Below, in pieces: positions 7,968 to 16,354 of a DNA stretch of 64,000 bases (the first letter of the stretch is position 1; each line of letters opens with the position of its first letter). The position numbers were made by a program, and so were the translations under genes. The DNA is taken from NCBI RefSeq assembly GCF_009728735.1, contig NZ_CP024636.1, forward strand, positions 3,785,319 to 3,849,318, written 5' to 3'. This stretch comes from Pantoea phytobeneficialis. Its GTDB lineage: Bacteria > Pseudomonadota > Gammaproteobacteria > Enterobacterales > Enterobacteriaceae. The notes beneath the pieces were generated by a model. That model was not told where the DNA came from, ran no database searches, and saw only the letters and a program-made list of their open reading frames with translations.

Positions 7968-9304
7968 GTTCTTAGTACCGCAAAGAGTTCAAGTTCCGGG
8001 TCCCCCAGGGTACCGGGGACGTAAAACATGCAGCAGCCGCTCTCCAGCATCGCGCGTGCTGCCGGATGCGACAGGTCGAGTGAGAAATATTGATTTTCCA
8101 GCCGCAACGGAATGGCGGCTGGAACATGGCTCAATGGCTGGAGTGGAACCCCCAACTGTGAAGTGTTCACCAGGCTGACAACATCATCCGGGCTACCCAC
8201 TTTGCACTGACGTGGAACCTGTTCCTGAAGTTGCACCACGGGTAAGGGTGAGCGTACGGAAAGATAGAAATCCGCCTCTTCACGCAAACGAGGATCATTG
8301 AGGCGAGCACGCCACTGGCGCAGCCTGCGATCATGGCTCATCTCAATCGCCACCACGCGTGAAGGCAGGCTGGCTTCCAGCAGCTGGGAAAGCAGCCTCA
8401 ATAACGGCGGAAATACATTGTTGAGATCATCATGCTGATAGCAAGGTATCGCGTTGACCTGGTGCTCAAGGGAAAATGTCAGCAAACTACCCGCCAGCCG
8501 TGCCAGTTCCGGATATAACCGCTCTGGCGCGCTTTGCGGATAGCGCAAGAAATTTGCCAGTACCGGCTCAGCGCTGTTCAACGCATTTAACAACCAGAAC
8601 AACGACACATCTGCGACAGCGAAATCAGCCATACGCTGGTTGCTTTCACGACGCATCCCCATCAGACGAGCCAGCCGCGCACGCAGCTGCGTCATCAGTT
8701 GTTCCAGAGAAGTCATTAACCCGCAATGTCCACTCATCACCAGCAGCGGGGGAAGAAACTGACTGTCAATTGTCCAGGTTCCCTGCGCATCCCGTTGCAG
8801 ACGCACCAGTGGACAGGTCAACCAATCGCTGTTGTCCTGATGGGCAAAGCGCAGCGCCAGCTCCGGATGCAACACGGCAATCTGTTTTGAGTCATCACCA
8901 AACAGATTGCGAATGTCGCGCCAGTGCTGACGAAAACGCACCGGACGTTCCGCCACCTGATCGGGTTGCAGACAATTGCCGCCGTTGGCGTACATTTGCG
9001 GGAGCGCCAGCACCACGACCCCCTCCTTGTGCTCAGAACTCAATGTCAGTGTCGGAGGGAGTGGATCGGCATTTTGCGTATCAATCAACGTTCCATCGCG
9101 AAAACGGACCCGCAGATGCCGGGGCTGAAGCCGACCCTGCCTTAGCGATTCCAGTTCAAACTCAGCCTGAAATACCCCCCAGGGATGATTGAGCCCCATG
9201 TTTGCCAGACACTCACTGCGCCAATCCATCCAGGCCGTCTGCTGTTGGAAATGCTGGGGCGAGATCATCACCCCCCGCCCCCACAGCGGTTGTTCGGTTT
9301 TCAT
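7964..9304 (-). CDS. tssK: T6SS baseplate protein TssK
   Basis: 446 residues, normal for TssK (about 440-450). The N-terminus carries the family signature WGRGVMISPQHFQQQTAW. TssK trimers link the baseplate wedges (TssE/F/G) to the TssJLM membrane complex in the cytoplasm. It lies between tssC (15-base gap) and tssL (4-base overlap) in a compact minus-strand operon. No irregularity seen. Confidence 0.95.
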   Translation of the reverse strand: MKTEQPLWGRGVMISPQHFQQQTAWMDWRSECLANMGLNHPWGVFQAEFELESLRQGRLQPRHLRVRFRDGTLIDTQNADPLPPTLTLSSEHKEGVVVLALPQMYANGGNCLQPDQVAERPVRFRQHWRDIRNLFGDDSKQIAVLHPELALRFAHQDNSDWLTCPLVRLQRDAQGTWTIDSQFLPPLLVMSGHCGLMTSLEQLMTQLRARLARLMGMRRESNQRMADFAVADVSLFWLLNALNSAEPVLANFLRYPQSAPERLYPELARLAGSLLTFSLEHQVNAIPCYQHDDLNNVFPPLLRLLSQLLEASLPSRVVAIEMSHDRRLRQWRARLNDPRLREEADFYLSVRSPLPVVQLQEQVPRQCKVGSPDDVVSLVNTSQLGVPLQPLSHVPAAIPLRLENQYFSLDLSHPAARAMLESGCCMFYVPGTLGDPELELFAVLRT

Positions 9305-9319
9305 CCCTGATTACCACCC

Positions 9320-10861
9320 TTACGATTTCGCTTTTGGCATCTGTGAAACCAGCGACAGGTTGACATCCATGCCTTCCACCTGGAAATGCGGCACCGCGAA
9401 AAACTTCACGCGGAAAAAGCCGGGGTTATCTTCAATGTCCTCCACCACCACCCGAGCGTCGCGCAGGGGGTGCGATGCCTGAAGATCATCGCCGGGATCA
9501 GTCATCTCCGTGACCAGGCTACGTACCCAGGTGTTCAACTCCATCTCCAGCAGACGTCGATCCTTGGTGGTACCGATATTTTCACGCTGGATCATCTTCA
9601 GATAGTGCGCAATTCGCGATAGCAGAAAAATGTAAGGCAGTCGTGCGTTGATGCGGCTGTTGGCGGTGGCATCGGCAGTATCATACTGAACCGGCTTTTG
9701 CGTCGAATTAGCCGAGAAAAAGCAGGCATAATCGCGGTTTTTGTAGTAGCTCAGCGGAATAAAGCCGAGATTGGCAAACTCAAATTCACGGGTTTCCGGG
9801 ATCATCACTTCGGAAGGTATTTTTACCTGATTACCCGTGCCAAGATCGTAGAGGTGGATAGGTAAGTCCTGTACTGCACCACCCGCCTGTGGGCCGCGAA
9901 TTTGTACACACCAACCATTGTGGATAAAACTGCGCACCATGTTGGCGGCAAAGGCGAAGGACGCGTTAATCCACAGATATTTATCATGATCCGGGCCTTT
10001 CACCTCCTCGACGTAGTTAAAGCTACGCACCGGCACGGTATCCGGACCATAAGGCAGACGTCCCAGCACACGGGGCATAGTCAGGCCGATATAACGCGCA
10101 TCATCACTTTCCCGGAAGGACTTCCACTTGATGTACTCGGCGCGGTCGAAGTAATTGCCGATATCCTTAATGGCGGCGACCTCTTCCATATTTTCTTTCA
10201 GGAAAAATGCCGGGCCGACGGAACCGATAAATGGCATATGTGCCGAGGCCGCCACCCTGGCGATATTACGCAACAGGGCAATATCCTGGGCGGAAGCATC
10301 AAACTCCCACGCCGAGATCATCGCCGCAATGGGTTCACCACCGGGAGTGTCATACTCGCTGACATATGTTTGCAGATAGAGGCCGCTCTGGATAATCTCC
10401 GGTGAATCTTCAAAATCCTGACGCAGAGCTTCTTTGGAAAGGTCCAGTAGGGCAATTTTGACGTTCTGGCGAAAATCGGCCTTATCAACCAAAGATTTCA
10501 GACCACGCCAGGTGGACTCAACTTGCTGAAAAACGGGGTGATGCATTACCAGGTCAAGCTGGCGACTGATTTGTTGATCAAGGTGTGCAATGTGGAGATC
10601 CAGCAACGTTTTGTCGAGCTTCTCAACTTTCGAACCATGTTGTTTCAGGCATTCCAGTAGCACCTGCATCGCTGCGGTAACGCGTTCATCCGCACTGGCA
10701 TCGGACATTGCCTGATTGTCCTGCCAGATGTCTAACTCACGAAGTTGCGACACCGGATTGAGATTAATTTTTTCGAACAGGGAGTTATAAATACCGGCCG
10801 AAGCTGGTCTTTCAAGCACAGTCGTTTGACCGCCAGTAGCAGTTTCATTCTTTGCAGGCAT
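9320..10861 (-). CDS. tssC: T6SS sheath large subunit TssC (VipB)
   Basis: 513 residues, typical for TssC. Recognisable features are the LDLSKEALRQDFE segment (about residue 140), the PFIGSVGPAFF region and the C-terminal PGFFRVKFFAVPHFQVEGMDV strand. TssB and TssC polymerise into the contractile sheath around the Hcp tube. The gene follows tssB after a 38-base gap with an AGAGAATAG-like sequence ahead of the ATG. The N-terminal 25 residues (Thr/Ala-rich) are less conserved. Intact. Confidence 0.96.
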   Translation of the reverse strand: MPAKNETATGGQTTVLERPASAGIYNSLFEKINLNPVSQLRELDIWQDNQAMSDASADERVTAAMQVLLECLKQHGSKVEKLDKTLLDLHIAHLDQQISRQLDLVMHHPVFQQVESTWRGLKSLVDKADFRQNVKIALLDLSKEALRQDFEDSPEIIQSGLYLQTYVSEYDTPGGEPIAAMISAWEFDASAQDIALLRNIARVAASAHMPFIGSVGPAFFLKENMEEVAAIKDIGNYFDRAEYIKWKSFRESDDARYIGLTMPRVLGRLPYGPDTVPVRSFNYVEEVKGPDHDKYLWINASFAFAANMVRSFIHNGWCVQIRGPQAGGAVQDLPIHLYDLGTGNQVKIPSEVMIPETREFEFANLGFIPLSYYKNRDYACFFSANSTQKPVQYDTADATANSRINARLPYIFLLSRIAHYLKMIQRENIGTTKDRRLLEMELNTWVRSLVTEMTDPGDDLQASHPLRDARVVVEDIEDNPGFFRVKFFAVPHFQVEGMDVNLSLVSQMPKAKS

Positions 10862-10899
10862 GACTATTCTCTCGTATTAATCCATTAAATGACGGGTGA

Positions 10900-11397
10900 T
10901 TAGGCCTTTTCTGGCACCAGGGAGGTCAGTTCAGCGCGCAATTCATCGCTCAGCGCGGGATCTTTCAGGATGGCTTCAAATTCTTTGCGGAAGGTAACGT
11001 TATCGAGCAGGTTGGATTTAAGGTCGCGCAACAAATTGCGCATCGCGAGCATCGCTTTAAGTTGCGGGATTTGGCGGGCAACCTGTTCCGGTTCAAAGTC
11101 GCTGATCTCGCGGAAAGTCAGGTTCAGCCACTGTTCGCTGCCGTCAGCGGCAAGTGTATCCGGTACATTCAGATTGATGGCAGGCGAAAACTCCGCCAGT
11201 ACATTGTTGAAATTGTTTTTGTTAACTTCGACTTTTTCTCGTTCAGAAATCAGGCGAGTTTCCTGACCATGACTAAAATCCCCCGTAACCAATAACTTAA
11301 GTGGCAGTTCAACTTTCTTCTGGCTCCCCCCTGTATGTAGGTCCAGTTTGATATTGACTCGCGCCTTCGGGATCTCATTTTGATAAGAATTGCTCAT
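10900..11397 (-). CDS. tssB: T6SS sheath small subunit TssB (VipA)
   Basis: 165 residues from the ATG at 11397, which has AAGGAG 7 bases upstream; an earlier in-frame start at 11493 would add 32 residues with no ribosome site and is unlikely. It begins MSNSYQNEIPKARVNIKLDL and contains KVELPLKLLVTGDFS and INLNVPDTL, as expected for VipA. It pairs with TssC to form the sheath, whose N-terminal helix is the ClpV target. It is the first gene of this minus-strand operon, so the operon promoter should lie in the AT-rich region just upstream (about 11400-11600). Confidence 0.95.
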   Translation of the reverse strand: MSNSYQNEIPKARVNIKLDLHTGGSQKKVELPLKLLVTGDFSHGQETRLISEREKVEVNKNNFNNVLAEFSPAINLNVPDTLAADGSEQWLNLTFREISDFEPEQVARQIPQLKAMLAMRNLLRDLKSNLLDNVTFRKEFEAILKDPALSDELRAELTSLVPEKA

Positions 11398-11629
11398 ATT
11401 TACTCCTTGTAAAAATGGCAGGGAAAATGGCAGGACAAATCTTTCCGTGTGTAATTCTTGCGCAATATAAATGAGAGTTCTGAAGGAATGCAACGCCTGA
11501 AATTACATATTTCGGCATGTATCGCAGAAAAAAAGGCTGGCAATAAACAGTTTCGTGCAATTAAATACCAGGAATTTTCATATTTTTTTATGAAAAAAAA
11601 TAAAAATATCAGATTAATAATTCGTTACC
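11398..11629. other. AT-rich intergenic region upstream of tssB, probable T6SS promoter region
   Basis: About 230 bases with long A and T runs (for example 11582-11605). It differs clearly from the GC-rich T6SS genes and is the only place for the tssB operon promoter. No confident -35/-10 pair was picked. AT-rich tracts of this kind upstream of T6SS operons are often bound by H-NS; that is an inference. Confidence 0.4.
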
Positions 11630-11776
11630 TTGAAAAAAATAACATCAATAAATTTCAAGTCATTACGTAATGCCGTCCAGTTAAAACCATCGCGTAGCTG
11701 GCAAGCATTAAGCGAAATCGTCGGCATGATCCTGCTGCTGTTACTACTCACCAGAATCTATTTGCCATTTTTTTGA
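11630..11776 (+). CDS. Possible 48-residue tail-anchored small protein
   Basis: A frame starting with TTG at 11630 reads 48 residues. It is basic and polar in the first 30 and ends in a hydrophobic run (GMILLLLLLTRIYLPFF) that could be a single membrane anchor. There is no clear ribosome site ahead of the TTG. An intrinsic terminator follows at 11856. It could be a real small membrane protein, the remnant of a larger gene, or chance. Confidence 0.25.
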   Translation: MKKITSINFKSLRNAVQLKPSRSWQALSEIVGMILLLLLLTRIYLPFF

Positions 11777-11797
11777 TCAACCCGACATTTACGCAAG

Positions 11798-11813
11798 CTA
11801 TACTTTGGTATAG
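11798..11813. promoter_or_regulatory. Short perfect inverted repeat in the region upstream of the RHS-zinc finger gene
   Basis: CTATAC-TTTG-GTATAG is a perfect 6-bp inverted repeat with a 4-base spacer. It lies 40 bases before the first terminator and about 150 bases before the toxin gene start. It could be an operator or part of a promoter (TATACT resembles a -10 box). No regulator is assigned. Confidence 0.25.
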
Positions 11814-11855
11814 TTAAGACATTATTTCCCTGGTGTTAGCCTGAATAGATTAGGC

Positions 11856-11883
11856 ATCCCCTCTTCCGAGGGGAATTTTTTTT
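11856..11883 (+). terminator. Intrinsic terminator upstream of the RHS-zinc finger gene
   Basis: TCCCCTC-TTC-CGAGGGGA followed by nine T. An almost identical terminator lies on the other side of the gene at 13461-13487. Confidence 0.75.
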
Positions 11884-11965
11884 GCAACCCTGACATCAGG
11901 GAAGACTATTTTTTGGATATGATTTCTATAATCCTGCGCTTTTCATCCTGATGGAGAAAAGTACA

Positions 11966-13396
11966 ATGCAATCAAACGGAAATATCATGCAGCGTGAGCA
12001 GTATCGTTACTGCGTGCCTGGCACACGCGTGCTAAAGTCCTCGTCACAAAAAAATGCCAATTCGGTGCAACAGCATGTCATCCGTTATTTGCCAGGAATT
12101 GAAATGCGTATGCGCTATGCGGGAACCAGACAGAAAGAAAAATTAACGGTGATAACCGTCAATAATTTGCGAATCTACTGCTGGTTGTCAGGCATGCCTG
12201 AAGGGACCGATAACCAACTTCAACGCCACAGCATTCAGAATCGGAATCACAGCAGTACACTGGAAATTGATGGCGAAGCGGGAGTCATCAGCCGCGAAGA
12301 ATATTATCCTTACGGCGGAACAGCCATCTGGTTAACTCGAAGCCAAATAGAAGCATGTTATAAAACCCTTCATTATTCAGGTAAAGAGCGCGACATAACT
12401 GGCCTGGTTTATTATGGTTATCGATATTATTCCTCCTGGATAATGCGCTGGATGAATCCTGATCCTGCGGGGAGGATTGACGGGCTTAATCTATTTTCCA
12501 TGGTTGAGAACAATCCTGAAACCTTTAACGATCATGATGGTCTGGCTCGCAAAAATAGTGATAAAACGCATATCACTTATAAACAGGGCTTTATTGCATG
12601 GAAACAACAGGAATTATGGAAGAATCCCAACTGGGATGTGAAAACTGGTCGAGCTTTATATGGAAAAATTGATAAAACATCGCTATTGGATGAAAGTTTT
12701 ATCATTGACCCTCCCAGTCACAATTACGTTTGCTTGTGGGCCAACTGTAATTACCAAAGCAACTTACAGAAAAATTACCATGCTCATCTGAAAGATATTC
12801 ATTCTGATGGCCGTCCTTTTAAATGTGACTGGGAGGGTTGTGGACTGGATTATATTCACAGTAGTGGTTTGGCGAAACATTATAATACCCATACCCGGGA
12901 TAAAACCTATTTTTGTGATCAGGCTGGTTGCAATCGCTCTTTTTTCTATCCGAGTGCGCTGGCACAACACCTTGCGAAGCATGAAAACTTGCGAAATTAT
13001 CGGTGTGAAAAGTGTAACCGAGGATTTAATACCTCTGGTGAATTAAGCCAGCATATTAGAATAGTTCATGCTGTACGAAGAGATTTTTTTTGTCAGGAGA
13101 GCGGTTGCAAAAAAACGTTCAAATCCTTATCTGAACTTAAGATCCATATCAATCGATGTCACAAAGAGCATCGCTATTGTTGTGATGACTGCGGATTAAG
13201 TTTTTCGACACGTCGTGGATTGAGCATTCATATTAATACCCACACCGGTGATACACCTTATAAATGCCACTTCCAGAATTGCGACTATGAGGCTGGGCAT
13301 CCCTTTTCTCTAACACGCCATCTTCTAAAAAAACATGAGTACAATGCGCCTGATGGGCGTTGCAAAAACACACGGTTACATTCACACCCGCATTAA
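11966..13396 (+). CDS. Orphan Tc-toxin C-subunit RHS core fused to seven C2H2 zinc fingers (putative toxin/effector)
   Basis: 476 residues from the ATG at 11966, which has GGAG 9 bases upstream; an ATG at 11951 would add five residues. Residues 1 to about 193 match the C-terminal part of the RHS core of Tc-toxin C subunits (TccC type): YLPGIE, EEYYPYGGTA, YSGKERD, YYGYRYY, then MRW, PDPAG, DGLNLF, NNP and DHDGL. R161, D166 and D189/D191 sit where TcC proteins have the Arg and Asp residues used to cleave off the C-terminal toxin. After a linker (about 194-253), seven C-x(2,4)-C-x12-H-x(3,4)-H fingers follow at 256-279, 287-309, 317-339, 347-368, 376-399, 406-426 and 434-457; the linker between the last two is TGDTPYKC. 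Five fingers (2-6) have the canonical aromatic and Leu core positions; the first and last are degenerate at one or both. The gene is visibly AT-rich, lacks the shell-forming RHS repeats and has no neighbouring TcA/TcB. A nuclear or nucleic-acid target in a eukaryotic host is an inference. Confidence 0.85.
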   Translation: MQSNGNIMQREQYRYCVPGTRVLKSSSQKNANSVQQHVIRYLPGIEMRMRYAGTRQKEKLTVITVNNLRIYCWLSGMPEGTDNQLQRHSIQNRNHSSTLEIDGEAGVISREEYYPYGGTAIWLTRSQIEACYKTLHYSGKERDITGLVYYGYRYYSSWIMRWMNPDPAGRIDGLNLFSMVENNPETFNDHDGLARKNSDKTHITYKQGFIAWKQQELWKNPNWDVKTGRALYGKIDKTSLLDESFIIDPPSHNYVCLWANCNYQSNLQKNYHAHLKDIHSDGRPFKCDWEGCGLDYIHSSGLAKHYNTHTRDKTYFCDQAGCNRSFFYPSALAQHLAKHENLRNYRCEKCNRGFNTSGELSQHIRIVHAVRRDFFCQESGCKKTFKSLSELKIHINRCHKEHRYCCDDCGLSFSTRRGLSIHINTHTGDTPYKCHFQNCDYEAGHPFSLTRHLLKKHEYNAPDGRCKNTRLHSHPH

Positions 13397-13460
13397 CGGA
13401 AACCTAACTACGTTACGGTTCATTCATCATTTCCCAGATGCTGGCCTGATTAAATCACTC

Positions 13461-13487
13461 ATCCCCTCTTTCGAGGGGATTTTTTTG
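13461..13487 (+). terminator. Intrinsic terminator downstream of the RHS-zinc finger gene
   Basis: ATCCCCTC-TTTC-GAGGGGAT followed by T7, between the toxin gene and ddlA. Stem and loop are nearly the same as the terminator at 11856-11883. Confidence 0.8.
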
Positions 13488-13577
13488 CCGCTCTCCGCCC
13501 TTCTCCTCATCTGATTTCCCCTCTTACCACCCCGTGCTATCTTAGCCATTCGCTTTATCGCAATCGGACAAAAAACA

Positions 13578-14672
13578 ATGGCAAAACAACGTGTGGGGAT
13601 CATTTTCGGTGGTAAATCAGCCGAGCATGAAGTGTCATTACAATCAGCCAAAAATATTCTTGAGGCTATTGATACCAGCAAATTTGAAGTGGTGTTGCTG
13701 GGCATCGATAAACAGGGCGAGTGGCATCTGAATGATGCATCCGGCTTTCTGCTAAATGCAGAAAACCCCTCACTGATTGCCCTCAATCGCTCTGGCGAGA
13801 ATGTGGCGCTGGTGCCCGGCCAGGCATCGCAGCAGTTGATCACGCGTCAGAATGCCCACCCGTTGTCGCAGGTTGATGTCATTTTCCCGATTGTCCACGG
13901 TACGCTGGGCGAGGATGGCTCGCTACAAGGCCTGCTGCGCATGGCTAATCTACCGTTTGTCGGTTCTGGCGTACTGGGTTCCGCCGTCAGCATGGATAAA
14001 GATTTCACCAAACGTCTGCTGCGTGATGCCGGTCTTAAGGTTGCCCCCTGGATTAGCGTCACTCAGGCGCAACGTGCCCGGCTTGATGCACAGGCGGTGG
14101 TGGATCGTTTTGGCCTGCCGCTGTTTATTAAACCGGCGAATCAGGGTTCTTCGGTTGGCGTCAGTAAAGTCAGCCGTCTCGAAGAGTTTGCGGCAGCGCT
14201 CGATCTCGCCTTTACCTTCGATCGCAAGGTATTGATTGAGCAAGGTATTAAGGGACGCGAAATTGAATGCGCCGTATTGGGTAATGATGAGCCGGTCGCC
14301 AGCCCCTGCGGTGAAGTGGTGGTGCACGATGCGTTTTATTCGTATGACACCAAGTACATCAGCGAGAACGGTGCACAGGTAGTTGTCCCCGCCACGATCA
14401 GCACAGACGATAGCGAAGCGATTCGCGCCGTGGCATTGCAAGCGTTTCAGGCACTGGAATGCAGCGGGATGGCGCGTGTCGATGTGTTCCTGACTGAAGG
14501 CGGGGAAATCATCGTCAATGAAGTCAATACCTTGCCTGGTTTCACCAACATCAGCATGTATCCGAAGCTCTGGCAGGCAGCCGGTCTGGATTATCGCTCG
14601 TTGATTACCCGGCTGATCGAACTGGCGCTGGAGCGCCATCAGCAGAGCAGCGCCCTGAAAAGCAGCATGTGA
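13578..14672 (+). CDS. ddlA: D-alanine--D-alanine ligase A
   Basis: 364 residues, the length of DdlA (DdlB is about 306). ATP-grasp enzyme that joins two D-Ala for peptidoglycan precursors in the cytoplasm. Visible motifs: [14 protein letters not shown] at the N-terminus, [12 protein letters not shown], the [12 protein letters not shown]-binding loop (about residue 192), and the C-terminal [12 protein letters not shown] with [18 protein letters not shown] that holds the Mg2+ and substrate residues. It is a single-gene unit, preceded by a terminator and convergent with the diguanylate cyclase gene only three bases away. Highly conserved housekeeping gene; it probably marks the ancestral border of the T6SS/toxin region. 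Confidence 0.96.
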   Translation: MAKQRVGIIFGGKSAEHEVSLQSAKNILEAIDTSKFEVVLLGIDKQGEWHLNDASGFLLNAENPSLIALNRSGENVALVPGQASQQLITRQNAHPLSQVDVIFPIVHGTLGEDGSLQGLLRMANLPFVGSGVLGSAVSMDKDFTKRLLRDAGLKVAPWISVTQAQRARLDAQAVVDRFGLPLFIKPANQGSSVGVSKVSRLEEFAAALDLAFTFDRKVLIEQGIKGREIECAVLGNDEPVASPCGEVVVHDAFYSYDTKYISENGAQVVVPATISTDDSEAIRAVALQAFQALECSGMARVDVFLTEGGEIIVNEVNTLPGFTNISMYPKLWQAAGLDYRSLITRLIELALERHQQSSALKSSM

Positions 14673-14675
14673 TTA

Positions 14676-16100
14676 TCAGGCCACGTCGTTAACCAGCGCG
14701 CGTGGCTCGACAGCGGGCGAGGTTTGATTGCGACCGTTGCGCTTCGACAGGTAAAGATTTTTGTCAGCCGCCGAAATCAGGCGGTTCACCACCCCATGCC
14801 ACTCACGCTCATTCACTGCATTGCCAAGCGCCAGCCCCAGGCTGGCCGTCACGGTGACGGTATTTCCCTGCAACCAGAATTTCTCTCTGACCATCGACTG
14901 ACGAATCGCTTCGGCCAGTTGATAAAGCTGGCTGTGATTGTAATCAAACACCACCACCACGAACTCTTCGCCACCAAAACGGCAAACCAGACCTCGATTA
15001 TTCACCACATCCTGAATGCGGCGAGCGATCTCTTCCAGCACACCATCACCCGCATCATGACCGAAATTGTCATTAATGGTTTTGAAATAGTCGACATCCA
15101 GCATCACCACACCTGCCGCTCGCTGCGGTGAGAATGGCTCCTGGCGCAGATTTTCATACAACCCGGAACGCGATAACAGCTGGGTGAGAAAATCAAAATT
15201 GGCGCGTAATGACAAACGTTGGTTTAGCTGACGGATGGCATCCATACTGACAGCCACCAGCAACGGGCTGATGGTGATGGTGGCGACGCCGAGGCGAACC
15301 GAGGTCAGATGGCTGATGGGCAACAAGGCATCATCGCCCTGAATATTCATCACCCCGTGAGAAACCAGGATAATCTCGGTGATGCCCGTGAGCAGCAGCA
15401 CCAGACTGGTGATGGGGATTGGCAGGACAATCGCACACCAAATCAATGCCGGGACCGGGAACGTCAGGCTACCCGCGCCACCAATCATCGCGCCAATGGT
15501 GAGCGACAGCACCACGCCCGTCAGCGGCAGCAGTTTTCCGGGATGCAATAATGAACGCCAGGGGACGGTACGCAGCGGGCGTGCCAGTAATACCGGCAGC
15601 AACATCAACGACGTGGAGAATTGTTCGCTGAACCAGTCGCCCCAGGCAGTAATAAAGCGTGCGTTGAAATCCACTTCCTGCGCCCAGGCACCCCAGGTAG
15701 CACAGGCCAGCGCCGCCAACAAACAGGCGGGGAAAATACGCATCGCGTTGATCACCTGGCTATTCGCCGAGGGCGGCAGCAGATGCTTAATCAGCATGCT
15801 CACCGCGACCAGAATAAACAGGATATTCGCCACATTGAGGGTGACCGCAGGCAGCGCCCAGCCTGAAAATACCGTATCGTTGAACACCATAGCGACAAAG
15901 CACACCACATAACTGGAGATGCGGTGCAGATAAGGATTACGCACCATCAACCCGGCAATCAGCGCGTTGACCGGCCAGAACAGCGACAGCTCCTGCGGCA
16001 CACGCAAATGGCTGCCGATAAAGCAGAAGAAAAGCGTGATGAGGAACAGTGAGAGAGCATTCTTCTTAAAATTATTCTCTGCAAACAGCTTAACGCGCAT
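14676..16100 (-). CDS. MASE1-type membrane diguanylate cyclase (GGDEF)
   Basis: 474 residues from the ATG at 16100; an ATG at 16160 would add 20 residues and cannot be excluded. The N-terminal half has about eight hydrophobic segments with the MASE1 pattern (FWPVNALIAGLMVRN near the start). The C-terminal 170 residues are a GGDEF domain with VVMLDVDYFKTINDNFGHDAGD and the active-site signature RFGGEEF. This motif is competent for making c-di-GMP from two GTP. The inhibitory RxxD site usually found just ahead of GGEEF is absent (the bases encode RGLV), so feedback inhibition may be weak. It is monocistronic, with a bidirectional terminator upstream. The sensory input is unknown. Confidence 0.88.
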   Translation of the reverse strand: MRVKLFAENNFKKNALSLFLITLFFCFIGSHLRVPQELSLFWPVNALIAGLMVRNPYLHRISSYVVCFVAMVFNDTVFSGWALPAVTLNVANILFILVAVSMLIKHLLPPSANSQVINAMRIFPACLLAALACATWGAWAQEVDFNARFITAWGDWFSEQFSTSLMLLPVLLARPLRTVPWRSLLHPGKLLPLTGVVLSLTIGAMIGGAGSLTFPVPALIWCAIVLPIPITSLVLLLTGITEIILVSHGVMNIQGDDALLPISHLTSVRLGVATITISPLLVAVSMDAIRQLNQRLSLRANFDFLTQLLSRSGLYENLRQEPFSPQRAAGVVMLDVDYFKTINDNFGHDAGDGVLEEIARRIQDVVNNRGLVCRFGGEEFVVVVFDYNHSQLYQLAEAIRQSMVREKFWLQGNTVTVTASLGLALGNAVNEREWHGVVNRLISAADKNLYLSKRNGRNQTSPAVEPRALVNDVA

Positions 16101-16286
16101 ACGTCTGAACCCTGTAACCTGGAAAGTCGCTGCCATACGCCGGTGGGCATCAGCAGGCATTAAACCTGAAAAGTTAGTAATCTGATTCGTTAATTAAGCT
16201 CGTGTTCATCCTTCAACTCTGCGGCTGAATCCATCGCCGGTACTAAAGGATGTTGGAGAAAAGCGGGATAATTATGCCCTGTAAAC

Positions 16287-16319
16287 AAAAAAATCGGATA
16301 TCCGAGATATCCGATTTTT
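16287..16319. terminator. Bidirectional intrinsic terminator between the SulP gene and the diguanylate cyclase
   Basis: Perfect 10-bp palindromic stem ATCGGATATC-CGA-GATATCCGAT with A-runs on one side and T-runs on the other (16293-16315 plus tracts). It would end the minus-strand carbonic anhydrase-SulP transcript about 40 bases after the SulP stop. Confidence 0.85.
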
Positions 16320-16354
16320 AAGCCAAAACACAAATTTCAGTGGCTAACCGATTG

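Noticed and set aside
8476..9192. Long plus-strand frame (238 codons) opposite tssK
   Set aside because: Antisense of a highly conserved gene; composition and lack of motifs show a codon-bias shadow.
11458..11670. 70-codon plus-strand frame across the tssB upstream region
   Set aside because: Low-complexity Lys/Asn/Ile translation caused by AT-rich DNA; no ribosome site, no recognisable domain.
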